64,000 bases of DNA from Macrotrachela quadricornifera (Eukaryota > Rotifera > Eurotatoria > Philodinida > Philodinidae). Position numbers and translations under genes: made by a program. Below the pieces are notes generated by a model that was not told where the DNA came from, did no database searches, and worked only from the letters and a program-made list of their open reading frames with translations. Below, in pieces: positions 13,089-24,254 of the stretch (positions are counted from its first letter, which is position 1; the number at the start of each line of letters is the position of its first letter). The stretch lies in assembly GCA_022393335.1 (NCBI GenBank), contig JAJEKB010000844.1, forward strand, positions 123,751-187,750. Direction: 5' to 3'.

Positions 13089-13235
13089 ATTTTGTTAGTT
13101 ATATCTAATGAATGCGAACAAAGTTTCACTGCACTGCTACGAATTAATTTCTCATCCATAATGGTGGAAACAGCTGTAAAATTCAGTATATTAAAACCAA
13201 ATGTTATTGACGATGATTCAGATGATATTGTATAA
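13089..13235 (+). mobile_element. hAT transposase C-terminal relic
   Basis: Translation from 13089 gives a segment with SNECEQSFTALLRIN followed by a SSIMVE block and a stop at 13233-13235. This matches the hAT dimerisation region, whose hallmark is S-x-x-CER-x-FS-x-LRRIK followed by a downstream R-x-x-M-x-E-x-RL-type helix. Just upstream the expected YP-x-L-type stretch is present but broken by stops (for example TAA at 13077-13079), so the element is dead. Neither terminal inverted repeats nor an 8-bp target duplication was found. Confidence 0.6.
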
Positions 13236-14784
13236 TGTTTCTATATGTCCTCAGAAAGAGCAAAAGGTCATAATATCAAATATATATATACGCAAAATGA
13301 TGCATTGATCTAAATTTTTTGCATAAATTTATCATGCGAAAAATAGCGAAAAAAAATATTGTTCGAATTGATAATGAAACTCTTAAAAGTTTTATCTGAC
13401 AACATATTTTACTGTAACCAAAACTAATGTAAGGAATCAGTACTCTCTAGCTTTGAGGATCTTTCACCCTCTAAGCAGAACCAACCGAAAACTACGAGAA
13501 AAATATAAACGATTTTATGATAAGATGCATAGTCATAGTTTATTAGTGTAAATTGCATGAAAAAAAAAAATAATAATTTATTTTATTTTGTATCAAATTA
13601 TTTTAAAAAATAAAATAACTAAAATGACATTATTTTAAAAGTAAAATAATATATAATATTAGAAAATAATTTTATGTTGTAATTAAAACATCTTTCAATT
13701 GAAATTATTTAATTAGAAAAATAAATGAATAACAGAATGAATCATAAGATTTATATCTAGAACTAATGTAAAACGTAAGACACAAAAACTTCTTATATGT
13801 TAGATATATACACTTCAAGATACTACGAAAATGTAATATCTTTGAAAGACAGAACGAAAATTTTAAAACATAATCCAATACTTTCGTGAATTATATTAAA
13901 ATTTTAGAAGGTATCTTATATACATTATGTATCATTTGATTCTAATATATACTTTTCTACAGTTGATTTTCAATGATTATACTTAGAAAATTAGCACGAT
14001 TAAAGTATATTGTGTTGCCGTTGCTAAGAGAGTTTTGATTCGATACATTCAGATTTAGTCATAAAGAAAAATGGGATCAAGTTCATTCATTTAAATTTTT
14101 CATTATACAGATTAGTCCATAGCATACATGAATAATTTATTTTAATAAAATGATATTGAACTATATCTCAACAACTCTTATTATAAATATGTATAGGGTA
14201 ATTACTTTCTACATATAGATGCACAATTAATTATATATCAAAATCATTTATACTATCTGACTTACCGACTATGAAGTACAAAAATATGTAGAACTGATTT
14301 AACGATTATAGATGTGATTTATTGATAAAAACAAAAAGTATTATTTATATTTTATTTTTTTCAAGTGTATATGAATTTAGTATAAATTATCTCATGATTG
14401 TTTGTTTCTATATATTTTAAAATATACTTCTTGTTTTGATACGGTCGATTGGCTACCAATATACAGGCTTATTTATTCATTACTTATTCTTTTACATATA
14501 TACTAAGCAAGAATGAAGAGAAAGAAAAAAAGAAAAAAAAAAAATCTTTTTTCTATGCATATAGCCATGCTTAAACAATATCGATCATATAAACAAAATG
14601 AAAAATATCAGTCTTTTCGAAATATTATTACCGTTGACATCGTCATATAGTGAAATAATCGAATCAATTTTTTCCCCTTTTTAGAAAAAAAATAATACCT
14701 TCATGTAAACTGGCAAGTTTTTATTAATTTTTAATAAAATTTGTTTTATATTACTTGACAATTTTCTAGTTCATATGATAAACA
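13236..14784. other. AT-rich intergenic region
   Basis: Very AT-rich upstream DNA of the CorA-type gene with A/T homopolymer tracts (for example 13560-13640). No frame, RNA gene or repeat could be supported. Confidence 0.5.
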
Positions 14785-17253
14785 ATGACGGCAAATGTTT
14801 CAGCACCTAAATTTAAATTATTTCCAATTCGGCGTAGAAAATCAGATATTGATGAAAAACGTCATACAATAGTTGGTCGAAGACTATCAGTTAATAGACG
14901 TTTAACACAAGCTGCATTTGGTATAGGATCAACTGGTATTATTTCAAATCTTGCAGGTCCAACGTATGTTGATTGTGATTAATTAAATATCGTTGATCTT
15001 ATAACTTTTTTCTTAGTGAACCAGTTCGCGTGAATGTTATTACTTATGATGAAGGATCGTATACTGAGGGAACATATAAAAAAGTTGAAGAAATTCCACA
15101 TATACCAACAACACCAGAAACATTAATGACATGTATGTATGAAATTAGAAGAAAATGAAATAATATGAAAAATAAATATTCACTAATTTTGTATAAAAAA
15201 ATATCTTGATATAATATATATGCAAGATGAAAATCTAAAATACAATGAAGTTGCTTACATTATACATTCATATATGTTTTGATTAATGATTTGTTATTTT
15301 ATATTAATCACGAAAATTGCGAATTATAATATGTGACAAAGAGAGTCAGTAAAGGTAAAGAGCGAGTATTATTTCATAATAGTTTTGTAATAGATATTAG
15401 TTTTAAGGATATATGCCTTATGGCTGAACGAGTTCGAGTTATATCTCGGACTTGAATCAGGTTGAGTCATAGTTTGTTTTTTTTGAAAATTGAGTTTTTC
15501 TTTATACGGATTTGTTCTTTTTAGTGTGTTTTAGACATACATGAAAAAGAGGTGATTTTATTACTGTTGATTTCAAAATAGAATGAACTTTATCATTTTT
15601 TGAATAACTCTTCAATGCTGATAACTATCAATCTCGAATCTTCGTTATTAGAAAGAAGATAAGTGGGGTATACGTCTGCTGGAGAGTGAAAATATTTCGA
15701 AAGTTTTCTTGAGGATATCAAATATTTGGCAAATGACTGTCTAGTTTCCAATATAACTTTATGTATGTTGTTGGCCAATGTCTACTTCATATATGTTGGA
15801 AGTTTTAGACATTCTCCACTTTTCTTAGAATTTGCTCAAAGATGGAGCTACTGATACATAAAATATTAGCCAAAAACACTATTTCTTTCTCGAAATATTA
15901 AATTTTCAAATGAAACTAAAAATACCCCAAAACAAAATAAAACAAACAATGGTTTTCTAGAAAATTTTTGAAGTATATCGATTCTTAAATAGACTCGTAC
16001 GCGAGTTCATTTTATTTTGAAATGAAGTGTAGATATCGTATCATGAAAACTTGTCGTTAACATTCTTTATTAAAAAAAATAGAAAAGGAAATACTAATGA
16101 AAACAATTGAAGTCAATTTCAAAATCGCTACAAAATGGCAGGAACTTGATACAACTCAAAAAATTGACTTGACACATTCAGCTCGAATGTGCATCACAAT
16201 TTTGTTTAAATTTTATTTGACAAAATATATAATTTATTATGTATTTCCAGGGATTGATGTTGATGGTACGCATCATTCAGACATAGTAACTCAACTGGGT
16301 AATCGTTATGATATTCATTCATTAGTTCAAGTAGATATACAAACACAAGATCAACGAACTAAATTAGATGTTTTTGAGGATGCTTTATTTCTTGTATGTA
16401 AATTAATGTATCATGATACAAGCAGTGCAGAAGATATAAGTGTTCAACAAATTTGTTTTTATTTAAAACATAATATTCTTATTACATTTCGACAACAATC
16501 AACAGATTTATTTGATTCAATAAAAAGTAATAACCATAATAATAATTATTATTTGTCTTTTTTAAAATTAATTTTTATTTATTTTCTTATGAAGATCGTA
16601 TTCGACTTGGAAAAGGTCGTATAAGAAAATCTAAAATTGATTATCTTTTTTATTCACTTGTTGATGTTATTGTTGATCAATATATGGATGTACTCGATGC
16701 AATGGGTACTAAACTTGAAAATATTGATAATCAATTAATAAAATCAGCTAAACGTGATACATTAGAACATATATATGAAATGAAACATAGATTATTTTAT
16801 ATACGTTCAATAACATCACCATTAAAAGAAATAATAATTAAATTACAAAAAGAAGAAGAAACACAAATAATGCAAGAAAGTACAAATATTTATTTAAAAG
16901 ATTTATTTGATCATATTGTACAAGTAAACGATTCAGTTGATGCATATAGAGAAATGTTAGCATCATTTATTGATTTTTATATGATGCTAAATTCAAATCG
17001 TATGAATGAAGTTGTTAAAACATTAACAATTATATCAACAATTTTTATTCCATTAACATTTATTAGTGGAGTATATGGCATGGTAAGATTTTTATTTCTT
17101 TTTTAATATTTCTTTACTTTTTTTTGAAATTTTTAGAATTTTGAAAATATGCCAGAACTTAAATATAAATATGGTTATTATATTGTACTTGCTGTTATGG
17201 GTGTATTGGCATTTTTTATGCTTTCAATTTTCAAACGCAAACATTGGTTTTAA
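14785..17253 (+). CDS. CorA-type Mg2+ transporter
   Basis: Five exons: 14785-14963, 15017-15132, 16251-16526, 16595-17082, 17137-17253, giving 391 aa with every splice phase consistent. The N-terminal cytoplasmic domain has the family landmarks: WIDVDG at the exon 2/3 junction, then YDIHSLVQVD (family consensus HPLALED), DQRTKLD and a long alpha-helical stretch rich in K/E and Q. The C-terminus carries two membrane segments. The first (TLTIISTIFIPLTFISGVYG) leads into the signature YGMN motif (G352-M353-N354), which lines the pore entrance in CorA pentamers. The last segment ends FKRKHWF. The role is divalent cation, probably Mg2+, uptake in an unknown membrane. Intron 2 (1.1 kb) is far longer than the others. 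Exon 1 encodes a basic tail (RRRKSDIDEKRH) not typical of bacterial CorA. Confidence 0.9.
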
Positions 17254-18478
17254 GAACTATTCATTTTGTTAATATGATATGCAAAAAATTTTTTTTTTAA
17301 TACAAATATATCAATCAGAAACACGTATTATTCAATCATTAAATTGAAAATTCCTCAATGTTTTCTTCTACGCAAACATCTAAAATTTATTGTTTATAGC
17401 TGTAACTTTTAGATAACAACTATGGTCCAAGTATTGGATGTTCTAGCAAAAAAAAATATATATAACTGCTTAGAGAAAAGATTGCAAAGCTGCTCAAAAA
17501 TTATCAGAATAATATCTAAACATCTAGGAAAATGTACTCAACATATTTCATAGTTTTCTTTAAATTTTTGTATATATAAATAATGAACTATCAGTAGGAA
17601 TCTGTGAAGTCAAATATTTTAATTCTGAAATATAATTCCGAGAAATTTTCAAGTTGTTTTTCCCGAGTTTAGCGACATCTAAACCATTCTAGTCTACTTG
17701 AAAGATAATGAAAAGATAAACTAATAAAGAAAATACAATTTTAACTTGTATAAGATTTTATTTTTATCTGATGATTTTTCAAAAATCACAAAAAGTCAAA
17801 ATAACAAAAACAATTTTCACAAGATGATAAAGAGTAAAATTGCTTACTTGTTTCACTAATGTTATTACAACATCAATTATAAAAAATTGTATTTTCACAA
17901 TTCTATTGCAATCTGATGGAGAATACTAGCTATTCATTCTCAAAAATATGTTAAACAAATAGAATATAATTAAGAATAAATGTGAACTCATTCGAGGTGA
18001 TGGGATTCATCAACGGATCCAAAAGTTCCTTTAGCGCAGAAATGTTTCAATATTTCTACCATATTTTAACTAAAGGAACTGGTTTTTTTACTATTGATAG
18101 AGGAATATTCTTAGATCATATCTATAAGAGAAATATTTTGCATAAGCTATTTGGAAGTATTACAATTGCCCTGAATCAAGAAATAGAACCTTTCACAAAT
18201 TATGAATAAAATATTATTCATACCACTGTCAACGTGTTAATATAATCTACCTTTCTCATACTTGTGAAATAGTATGATTCATAATAAATATTGCACAACT
18301 TTTCTTCTCTTTTTCTTGTCCGACGTATAAAAAGCTGATGTATGCTATTATATAGAGATATTTTATTTATTATTTGATCATCTGAACAGTTAATTAATTT
18401 TATAGTAAATTGAATATTTTTCTTTTAAATTTATTATTAATATTATTCATAATTTTAATTTTAGTATATTGAATCAAA
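17254..18478. other. Intergenic region
   Basis: AT-rich spacer between two plus-strand genes. A 75-codon frame at 17982-18209 has no domain or splice context and I do not call it. TTTTAG just before the vWA start (18459-18464) could be the end of a 5'-UTR intron. Confidence 0.5.
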
Positions 18479-19777
18479 ATGGCTACTAATAATGAATTAG
18501 CTCCAATTGAAATTCAATGTATTCCAGATAATTCATATGCTATATCTGGTATTTTAAATACAAAACTAGCTCGTTTTGATATTATAACAAAATCAAAAGA
18601 TGAAAAAGTTCAACGAATACCACTCAATTTAGTTCTTATTCTTGATCGTAGTGGATCAATGCAACATGGTAATAAATTAACATTTGCAAAACGAGCAGTT
18701 GCTTCTGTTCTTAATCTTCTTCATGATGATGATATAGTTCATCTTGTTGCATATGACACTGACATATCAATTATTTTTGAAAATGCACGAGCATCTACAC
18801 GCGAACATCTTTATCCAATTATAGACAAAATTCAAACGGCCGGTTCAACAAATATATCCGGTGCTATTAAAACCAGTGCCGACCTCCTTGATAAATATGT
18901 ACATGATGGTTATTCACGTCGTATGTTTCTTTTTTCTGATGGACAAGCTAATGTCGGAATGAGAACACGAGCTGAATTAACAAATCTCGTTGGTGAATAT
19001 AATAAAAAAGGTATTATAACTGATTCATTTGGTATTGGTGCTGATTTTGATGCAGAGATTATGAAAGGTATTGCTGATGCTGGTGGTTCAAGATTTTTCT
19101 TTCTTGAATCAGCTCAAGTTATCGAACCATTTGTTACAAAAGCTCTTGTAAGTGTATTTGGTGTATGTGGTTCACAAGCACGTCTTATTGTACGAGGTAA
19201 AAATGGAGCAGTTGTTACAAAAATTTGGGGTCATAAAAATATTGGTGAAGGTGCAAGTCTTGGCGATCTTCATGAAAATAATTTACGATCAATTCTATGC
19301 GAATTTACAACACCTGGTGCAGTAAATAATAATGAAACAGAAGTTAAAACCCTTACATATGAATTACGATATGCTCAACCAAATGATCCTAATGGTGAAC
19401 CTATAGTAATGAAAAATAGTTTATCATTAAAATTTGTAGAAGATGAATCACTTATTACAAATATTGATCCTCGTGTAAAAAGTATGCATGTTACACAATT
19501 ATCTGCTGATATGGATACAAAAATTGCAGAATATGTTAAAGATGGCAAGATAGAAGAAGCTATAGAACTTGTTACTGAACAAATTGCATTACTTAAAGAT
19601 GCTGAAAAATTTGATGATGAAAGAGGAATTATTTCATTATTAATTCGATTAGCTGAAAATATGTATAAAAAACTTAAAGATGAAAATATCGATAGAAATC
19701 TTGTTTATCAAGGATATGAAAATAAATGTTATTTACAACGACAATATTCTTGTGAACAATTGAATTTTTATGCTTAA
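18479..19777 (+). CDS. Intronless vWA-domain protein
   Basis: 432 aa from ATG at 18479 to TAA. A von Willebrand A domain spans about residues 48-225 with a complete metal-ion-dependent adhesion site: DRSGSM (56-61), Thr124 in AGSTNISGA and Asp154 in LFSDGQAN. There is no signal peptide or membrane segment, so it is probably intracellular. The region after the domain contains a beta-rich part (about 230-335) and a helical C-terminus (about 350-425) with a TPR-like feel (DGKIEEAIELVTEQIALL). The overall plan resembles bacterial and eukaryotic YfbK/vWA-type proteins of unsettled function. The absence of introns in an intron-rich genome may mean retroposition or acquisition from bacteria; the sequence alone cannot tell. 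Substrate or partner unknown. Confidence 0.85.
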   Translation: MATNNELAPIEIQCIPDNSYAISGILNTKLARFDIITKSKDEKVQRIPLNLVLILDRSGSMQHGNKLTFAKRAVASVLNLLHDDDIVHLVAYDTDISIIFENARASTREHLYPIIDKIQTAGSTNISGAIKTSADLLDKYVHDGYSRRMFLFSDGQANVGMRTRAELTNLVGEYNKKGIITDSFGIGADFDAEIMKGIADAGGSRFFFLESAQVIEPFVTKALVSVFGVCGSQARLIVRGKNGAVVTKIWGHKNIGEGASLGDLHENNLRSILCEFTTPGAVNNNETEVKTLTYELRYAQPNDPNGEPIVMKNSLSLKFVEDESLITNIDPRVKSMHVTQLSADMDTKIAEYVKDGKIEEAIELVTEQIALLKDAEKFDDERGIISLLIRLAENMYKKLKDENIDRNLVYQGYENKCYLQRQYSCEQLNFYA

Positions 19778-19780
19778 TGA

Positions 19781-19835
19781 AAAATGTCGAAAAAAAGATA
19801 AAGAAAACTTTCATAGTTTTCCTTTTCGACATTTT
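19781..19835 (+). promoter_or_regulatory. Long hairpin just after the vWA stop codon
   Basis: AAAATGTCGAAAA at 19781-19793 is perfectly complementary to TTTTCGACATTTT at 19823-19835. Inside it GAAAACT pairs with AGTTTTC around a 5-nt loop. The result is a long, slightly asymmetric stem beginning about 4 nt after the TAA. It would be part of the 3' UTR. A role in mRNA 3'-end formation or stability is possible but not shown. Confidence 0.5.
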
Positions 19836-20343
19836 CCACAAAACTCGAATTTTATGACTAAATAATAGATTTTTTTTATAAGAATAATATTAAACAGACA
19901 TATTGTATTATTTGTTTTCTTTTTAAATAAAAACTAGATTGATGAAGATGAATTTTATCTATTTCTATAGGAATTCAACATTACTTGCACTTTTTATTAA
20001 TTATTATTGTTTTATTTTGTACAATTCGTCTTATTTTTATTATTTTGATAATATTAGAGCTTTTAGTATTTCTAATTAATCGAATATGAATTAATTTTTT
20101 GTTTACTGAAATATACTAATAAAAAACAATCAGTACAGTATGATATTAACATTAGAGATACATCAGCTTCAACTCCAAAGTTCAAATCAAACGAACAAAA
20201 AAATCTGCTATCTAGGAGTGATTCGTATAACTTCTCAAGTGCTATTGATGAGTGATACTACTAAATTTTTAATAGTTGCCGTAGCTTTTTCATTAGATTT
20301 AAAGACAATTCGATTTTTGGAGATACTAATCTACAATGGAAAA

Positions 20344-21002
20344 GTATTCGCACAAATGTTGAGGCCTGTAGCATTTTAACAGATGATGTTAGAAATTTAT
20401 TTCTAGCTCGATTACATAAAGTGACATCATTGCTTTAAAATACACAATTTGAAAAAATATTTGACGAAGTTACAATGTTCAAAATGTAATTTTTTTCTAA
20501 CACTACAAAAAATGGTCTGTAACTTACTTAATTTACAAAGTATTGATCTAGCGTGCTTTTTTATAACTTGAACAGTTCCGTGGGATATTTTCGATCTTAA
20601 GTAGCAGCGGCTTTTTAATCGAAAAAAAATATTCAATCTAATCGGTTGTAGGCTTCTTGAGTTAGAACCGAATCTAGTTATGATAAAATTGATGTCAAAG
20701 CACTCTCTTTTTTCTGTATGAATGTGCTGTCGACATTATTAAGATTATAATATTTGTTTGCAAAATTTTTGCATCGATTATGAAATATCTGTAAAAGTTG
20801 TATCTTTTGAACTTCAAAGTCATACTTCCAGAGAGTTTTTTGAAGTTTAGGAAAAAATTTATTTAAAGGTTTGAACTTTATCAAATAATTTTTTCAAACT
20901 GTTTATTTTAAAGCAAAGATTTTACTCTATCTAACTGCACTAGAAATAAATTTTTAATATTATCTGATAAAATACTACTGACCTCGACATTTGTGCGAAT
21001 AC
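20344..21002. mobile_element. Fold-back element A (long inverted repeat)
   Basis: The segment from 20344 to about 20548 reappears inverted at about 20798-21002. Both ends begin GTATTCGCACAAATG when read inward, and both share the interior blocks TTTATTTCTAG, TGCTTTAAAATA and TTTGAAAAAAT. The arms are diverged by substitutions and small indels. The centre (20650-20680) forms a further small inverted repeat (TCGGTT/AACCGA). There is no transposase frame; the open frames inside are by-products of the palindrome. It is probably a non-autonomous fold-back or MITE-like element. Confidence 0.65.
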
Positions 21003-21232
21003 GTTTGCATCATAGGTTACTTCTTATAATATAGAATAATATATGATTGTAATCTTTATTCTAAAAAAGAGCAAAGAATTCTTTATTGACCTTGAGAATA
21101 AAGAAAATACTAGAATGAATAATAATAATAAGAAGAAAAAAATAAGAAAAATAAACAAAATTGATAGAATTTCTTATTTTTAAAATTATTCATTATTTTT
21201 TGCGTATTAATAAAAAATATCAGTTGATAATG

Positions 21233-22462
21233 TTAAAAATTGACATCAAAACGAGTAAATTTCGTATTTCCTTTTCCTGAAACAACTTCTTTCTTCTCTG
21301 ATTCTGGATATTCATTCATTTGATTTGTTGGTTGTACTGGCCGATTATTAACCGGTTGCTGTTGATCTGCAAAACGTGTATTACGTTCATTAGCTCGTTT
21401 TTGAACTTTAATTTCTTCCGATGATGGATAATGATAGTGACCATAAGTTTGTGCAAATGGATTATCAGGACTCATATTTAATGATGTTTTATCTAATGGA
21501 GCTGAAGGATTTGGTTTTTGAGATTGTACACGTGCTTGAGGGGGTGGTGGTGGTGGTGGTGGTGTTGGTGGACTTGGTGGACGATTATTTGATGATTGTT
21601 GTTGATTATAATAATTTTGTGGTGAATTTTGTACTTGATTAGGTCGATATGAATGTTGTGCTGGATTATTATTTCTATTCCAATCAGTATTTGTTGATGA
21701 ATATGAATTTGATCTATTTCCACCACTTGTATAATCTCTATATGATGATGGTTGATAATTACTAAATGGATTATCATTAGACATTTCATTTGTTGGCATT
21801 AAAGGTGCAGCTGCTTTAGGCATTTCAGTAATTCGTTTTTGTGGATCAATTTGTGATGGATAATGATATCGACCATATGTTGAAAAAAATGGATTTTCAT
21901 CAGATAAATTTAATGATTTATTCTCTGTTGAACGTACAGCTGCATTTTGAGTTGTTATTCTTTTCGATGGATCAATTTGTGATGGATAATGATAACCACC
22001 ATAAATACTATGAAAAGGATTTTCATCAGAAAGATTTAATGTTTTATTAAATCCACCATCCGTTTTTGGTTGAGCTGTTATGGATGTTATTGTACGTGGT
22101 GTATTATTTTGTTCATATGGACGTGCTGGATCATAAAATGGACTTTCATTAGACATCATATTTGTTTTTTCAATACCACCACCTCCAGCTGGACCAGTAC
22201 TACTACTTCGAATATGATTATTTGTTGATGGATAACGATTTGTATTTGGTGGCATATACGGAGGTGATTGTTGTCCATAATTAGATCTATCATTAATATA
22301 TGTTACTGTTGTTGGTGGTTGATTATTTGTATAATAAGGATAAGGTTGAGCAGGTGGACGTGATCTATCATATGATTGACCATAATTAGATCCTGAATTA
22401 GATTGAGGATCATGAATATAATGTCGAGTTGTATAAATGGGTGGTTGTTGATTTGAATACAT
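21233..22462 (-). CDS. Disordered Pro/Asn/Tyr-rich protein with repeated NPF motifs
   Basis: 409 aa, single exon, with no signal peptide or membrane segment. It is almost entirely low complexity (Asn, Pro, Ser, Tyr, Gln). Five spaced modules carry SPF or NPF: S107-F109, N148-F150, N190-F192, N231-F233 and N334-F336. Each follows an S-(D/N/P)-(E/D) acidic lead. Three of them continue as YG-x-YHYPS, usually followed by a DP-x-KR-IT-type basic tail (about 154-170, 196-212, 340-355). A run of eight or more prolines lies at about 297-308. NPF is the known ligand of EH domains of endocytic adaptors, and polyproline can bind SH3/WW/EVH1 domains or profilin, so a scaffold or adaptor in membrane traffic is a reasonable inference. 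I recognise no named family; it may be lineage-specific. Confidence 0.75.
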   Translation of the reverse strand: MYSNQQPPIYTTRHYIHDPQSNSGSNYGQSYDRSRPPAQPYPYYTNNQPPTTVTYINDRSNYGQQSPPYMPPNTNRYPSTNNHIRSSSTGPAGGGGIEKTNMMSNESPFYDPARPYEQNNTPRTITSITAQPKTDGGFNKTLNLSDENPFHSIYGGYHYPSQIDPSKRITTQNAAVRSTENKSLNLSDENPFFSTYGRYHYPSQIDPQKRITEMPKAAAPLMPTNEMSNDNPFSNYQPSSYRDYTSGGNRSNSYSSTNTDWNRNNNPAQHSYRPNQVQNSPQNYYNQQQSSNNRPPSPPTPPPPPPPPQARVQSQKPNPSAPLDKTSLNMSPDNPFAQTYGHYHYPSSEEIKVQKRANERNTRFADQQQPVNNRPVQPTNQMNEYPESEKKEVVSGKGNTKFTRFDVNF

Positions 22463-24254
22463 ATTATTTTTTTTTATGTCGTTGTAATTTTTTACTTGTG
22501 CAATTTTTCAATCAGACAAATACTTCAAAGTCGCAATACGAACGAAAGAAAAATTTTATCTTCACAATAAAAAAACAAATAGTGTACTCATACTCTCATT
22601 GCCTTTATAGTTGCTATGACATTCACCTTTACCAATATTACGACGCCATTTGTTTTTTTTTAGAGATTTTTTTTTGTCGATTAGAATATTGTACTATAGT
22701 TTTCTTGTTCTTTTATTAATAATATAAAAATAGAAACAAGCATTTTATTTTTAAAATTTTCTTTCATCATTTAATATTAAATTATATATATATCTCTTAT
22801 AATGAAATATACTAACCAACATAAAATAGTATTATTTACTCTTGTTTTAATTGAATAAACAAAATGTAAATCAGGAAACAACGGAATTGTCTATGTTTCT
22901 TGACTTCAAAATCGATGAAAGTCTAGAAAAATCTATTTCATCTTTTATGACAGCTTATTTATCAAATACGTTCTAAAATTGCTGTATAACTATACATTGA
23001 AATATGAACTTTATGTGTTTGTACATCTGATCAATTTATTAACTGAAAGAAAAATATCAAAAATTTCAACTAACAAAACGTTATTTTTGACATCATATGA
23101 ACATTGTAATATAGATCATACACAAAACAGAAATACAGGAACAACTCATAACACAAATCCTGTAAGATTAAAATATGAAATACGCTCGAGTTGGTTTACT
23201 ATTATTGTAAATAAGAAAATATTACGACATCTGTCACAATTTGCAATTGAGAGAAGAAAGTTTCTATCCTGATAGTCTAACCCTACTTCTATGTCATGTT
23301 TCACAAAAAAAGAAAATAATTATAAAATGTCACATTTTCCGTTTTACAACTGTAAATGACAAGTCATTTGAATAATTCATTATTTTTATCAGACTATCAT
23401 AATATCATTGATTTAGATTATCTATACGACATTAATCCTTCGACGGCTAGTAGTACATATATATACCACAATTTTATTTTTGCTTACAATATTATAATAA
23501 ACTAAGAAAAATGATTCTGATAGAAAGAACAATAATTTCATATTATCGAGTTAAAATTTAAATTACATAATAAAGAAAATTACGTCTTATATTTTCTCTT
23601 CCAACTGCGCAATAAATAGAGAAAAAGTAAGACAAGAAAGAACATCAGGTTTAAAATGACATACATATTATTCCTAAATATAGAGACGTGCTTTTGTTCA
23701 CCTTATAAACTTGCATAGTTTTTTTATTATATAGTAACTTGATACATTGAATTTTATTGTGCTCATAAAATAAAGATCCAAAGCAAGATTCATTTTTCTC
23801 GCTTTACTAGACCTTTCCTATAAACTATACTCATGTTGATCGCTATATATGATATTCTAGTATTTTTGACCTGATTATCGCATAGATAAAAACCTATCTG
23901 ACTGTGCCACAAACATTAACAGAAATTGACTATCCAAAATTTCGTCCTTAAAGAATTAAATAGCAATTATTTTAGGTTATTTCGTACATTTATCTTTTCT
24001 TTTTCTCTCGGATGTTAATATTTGCTAACAATTTTAATCAATTTCCGATTACATAATATTATCTTAACTTTTTTTTTCTATCAAATAATACTCATCACTG
24101 GTACTATTGATTATAATTTTTAACAATAGAGTATAACGAGAAAAATAATAATACATTATAGTTTCAACCTTTCTCTATAGTTAACCATGTATAATTGGTT
24201 TATTAAATTATATAAAATAGAATATATATACAGATAAAAATTTATTTTATAAAA
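22463..24254. other. Intergenic region
   Basis: AT-rich DNA between the divergently placed 5' flank of the NPF protein and the 3' end of the GPCR. The 96- and 97-codon frames at 22429 and 22979 show no domain or splice context. Nothing else seen. Confidence 0.5.

Noticed and set aside
20427..20884. Two minus-strand frames (69 and 68 codons) in fold-back element A
   Set aside because: They fall in the two mirror-image arms and have no recognisable protein features.
21421..22050. Antisense frames across the NPF-repeat gene
   Set aside because: They are shadows of a repetitive coding sequence; the minus-strand frame has the coherent motifs.
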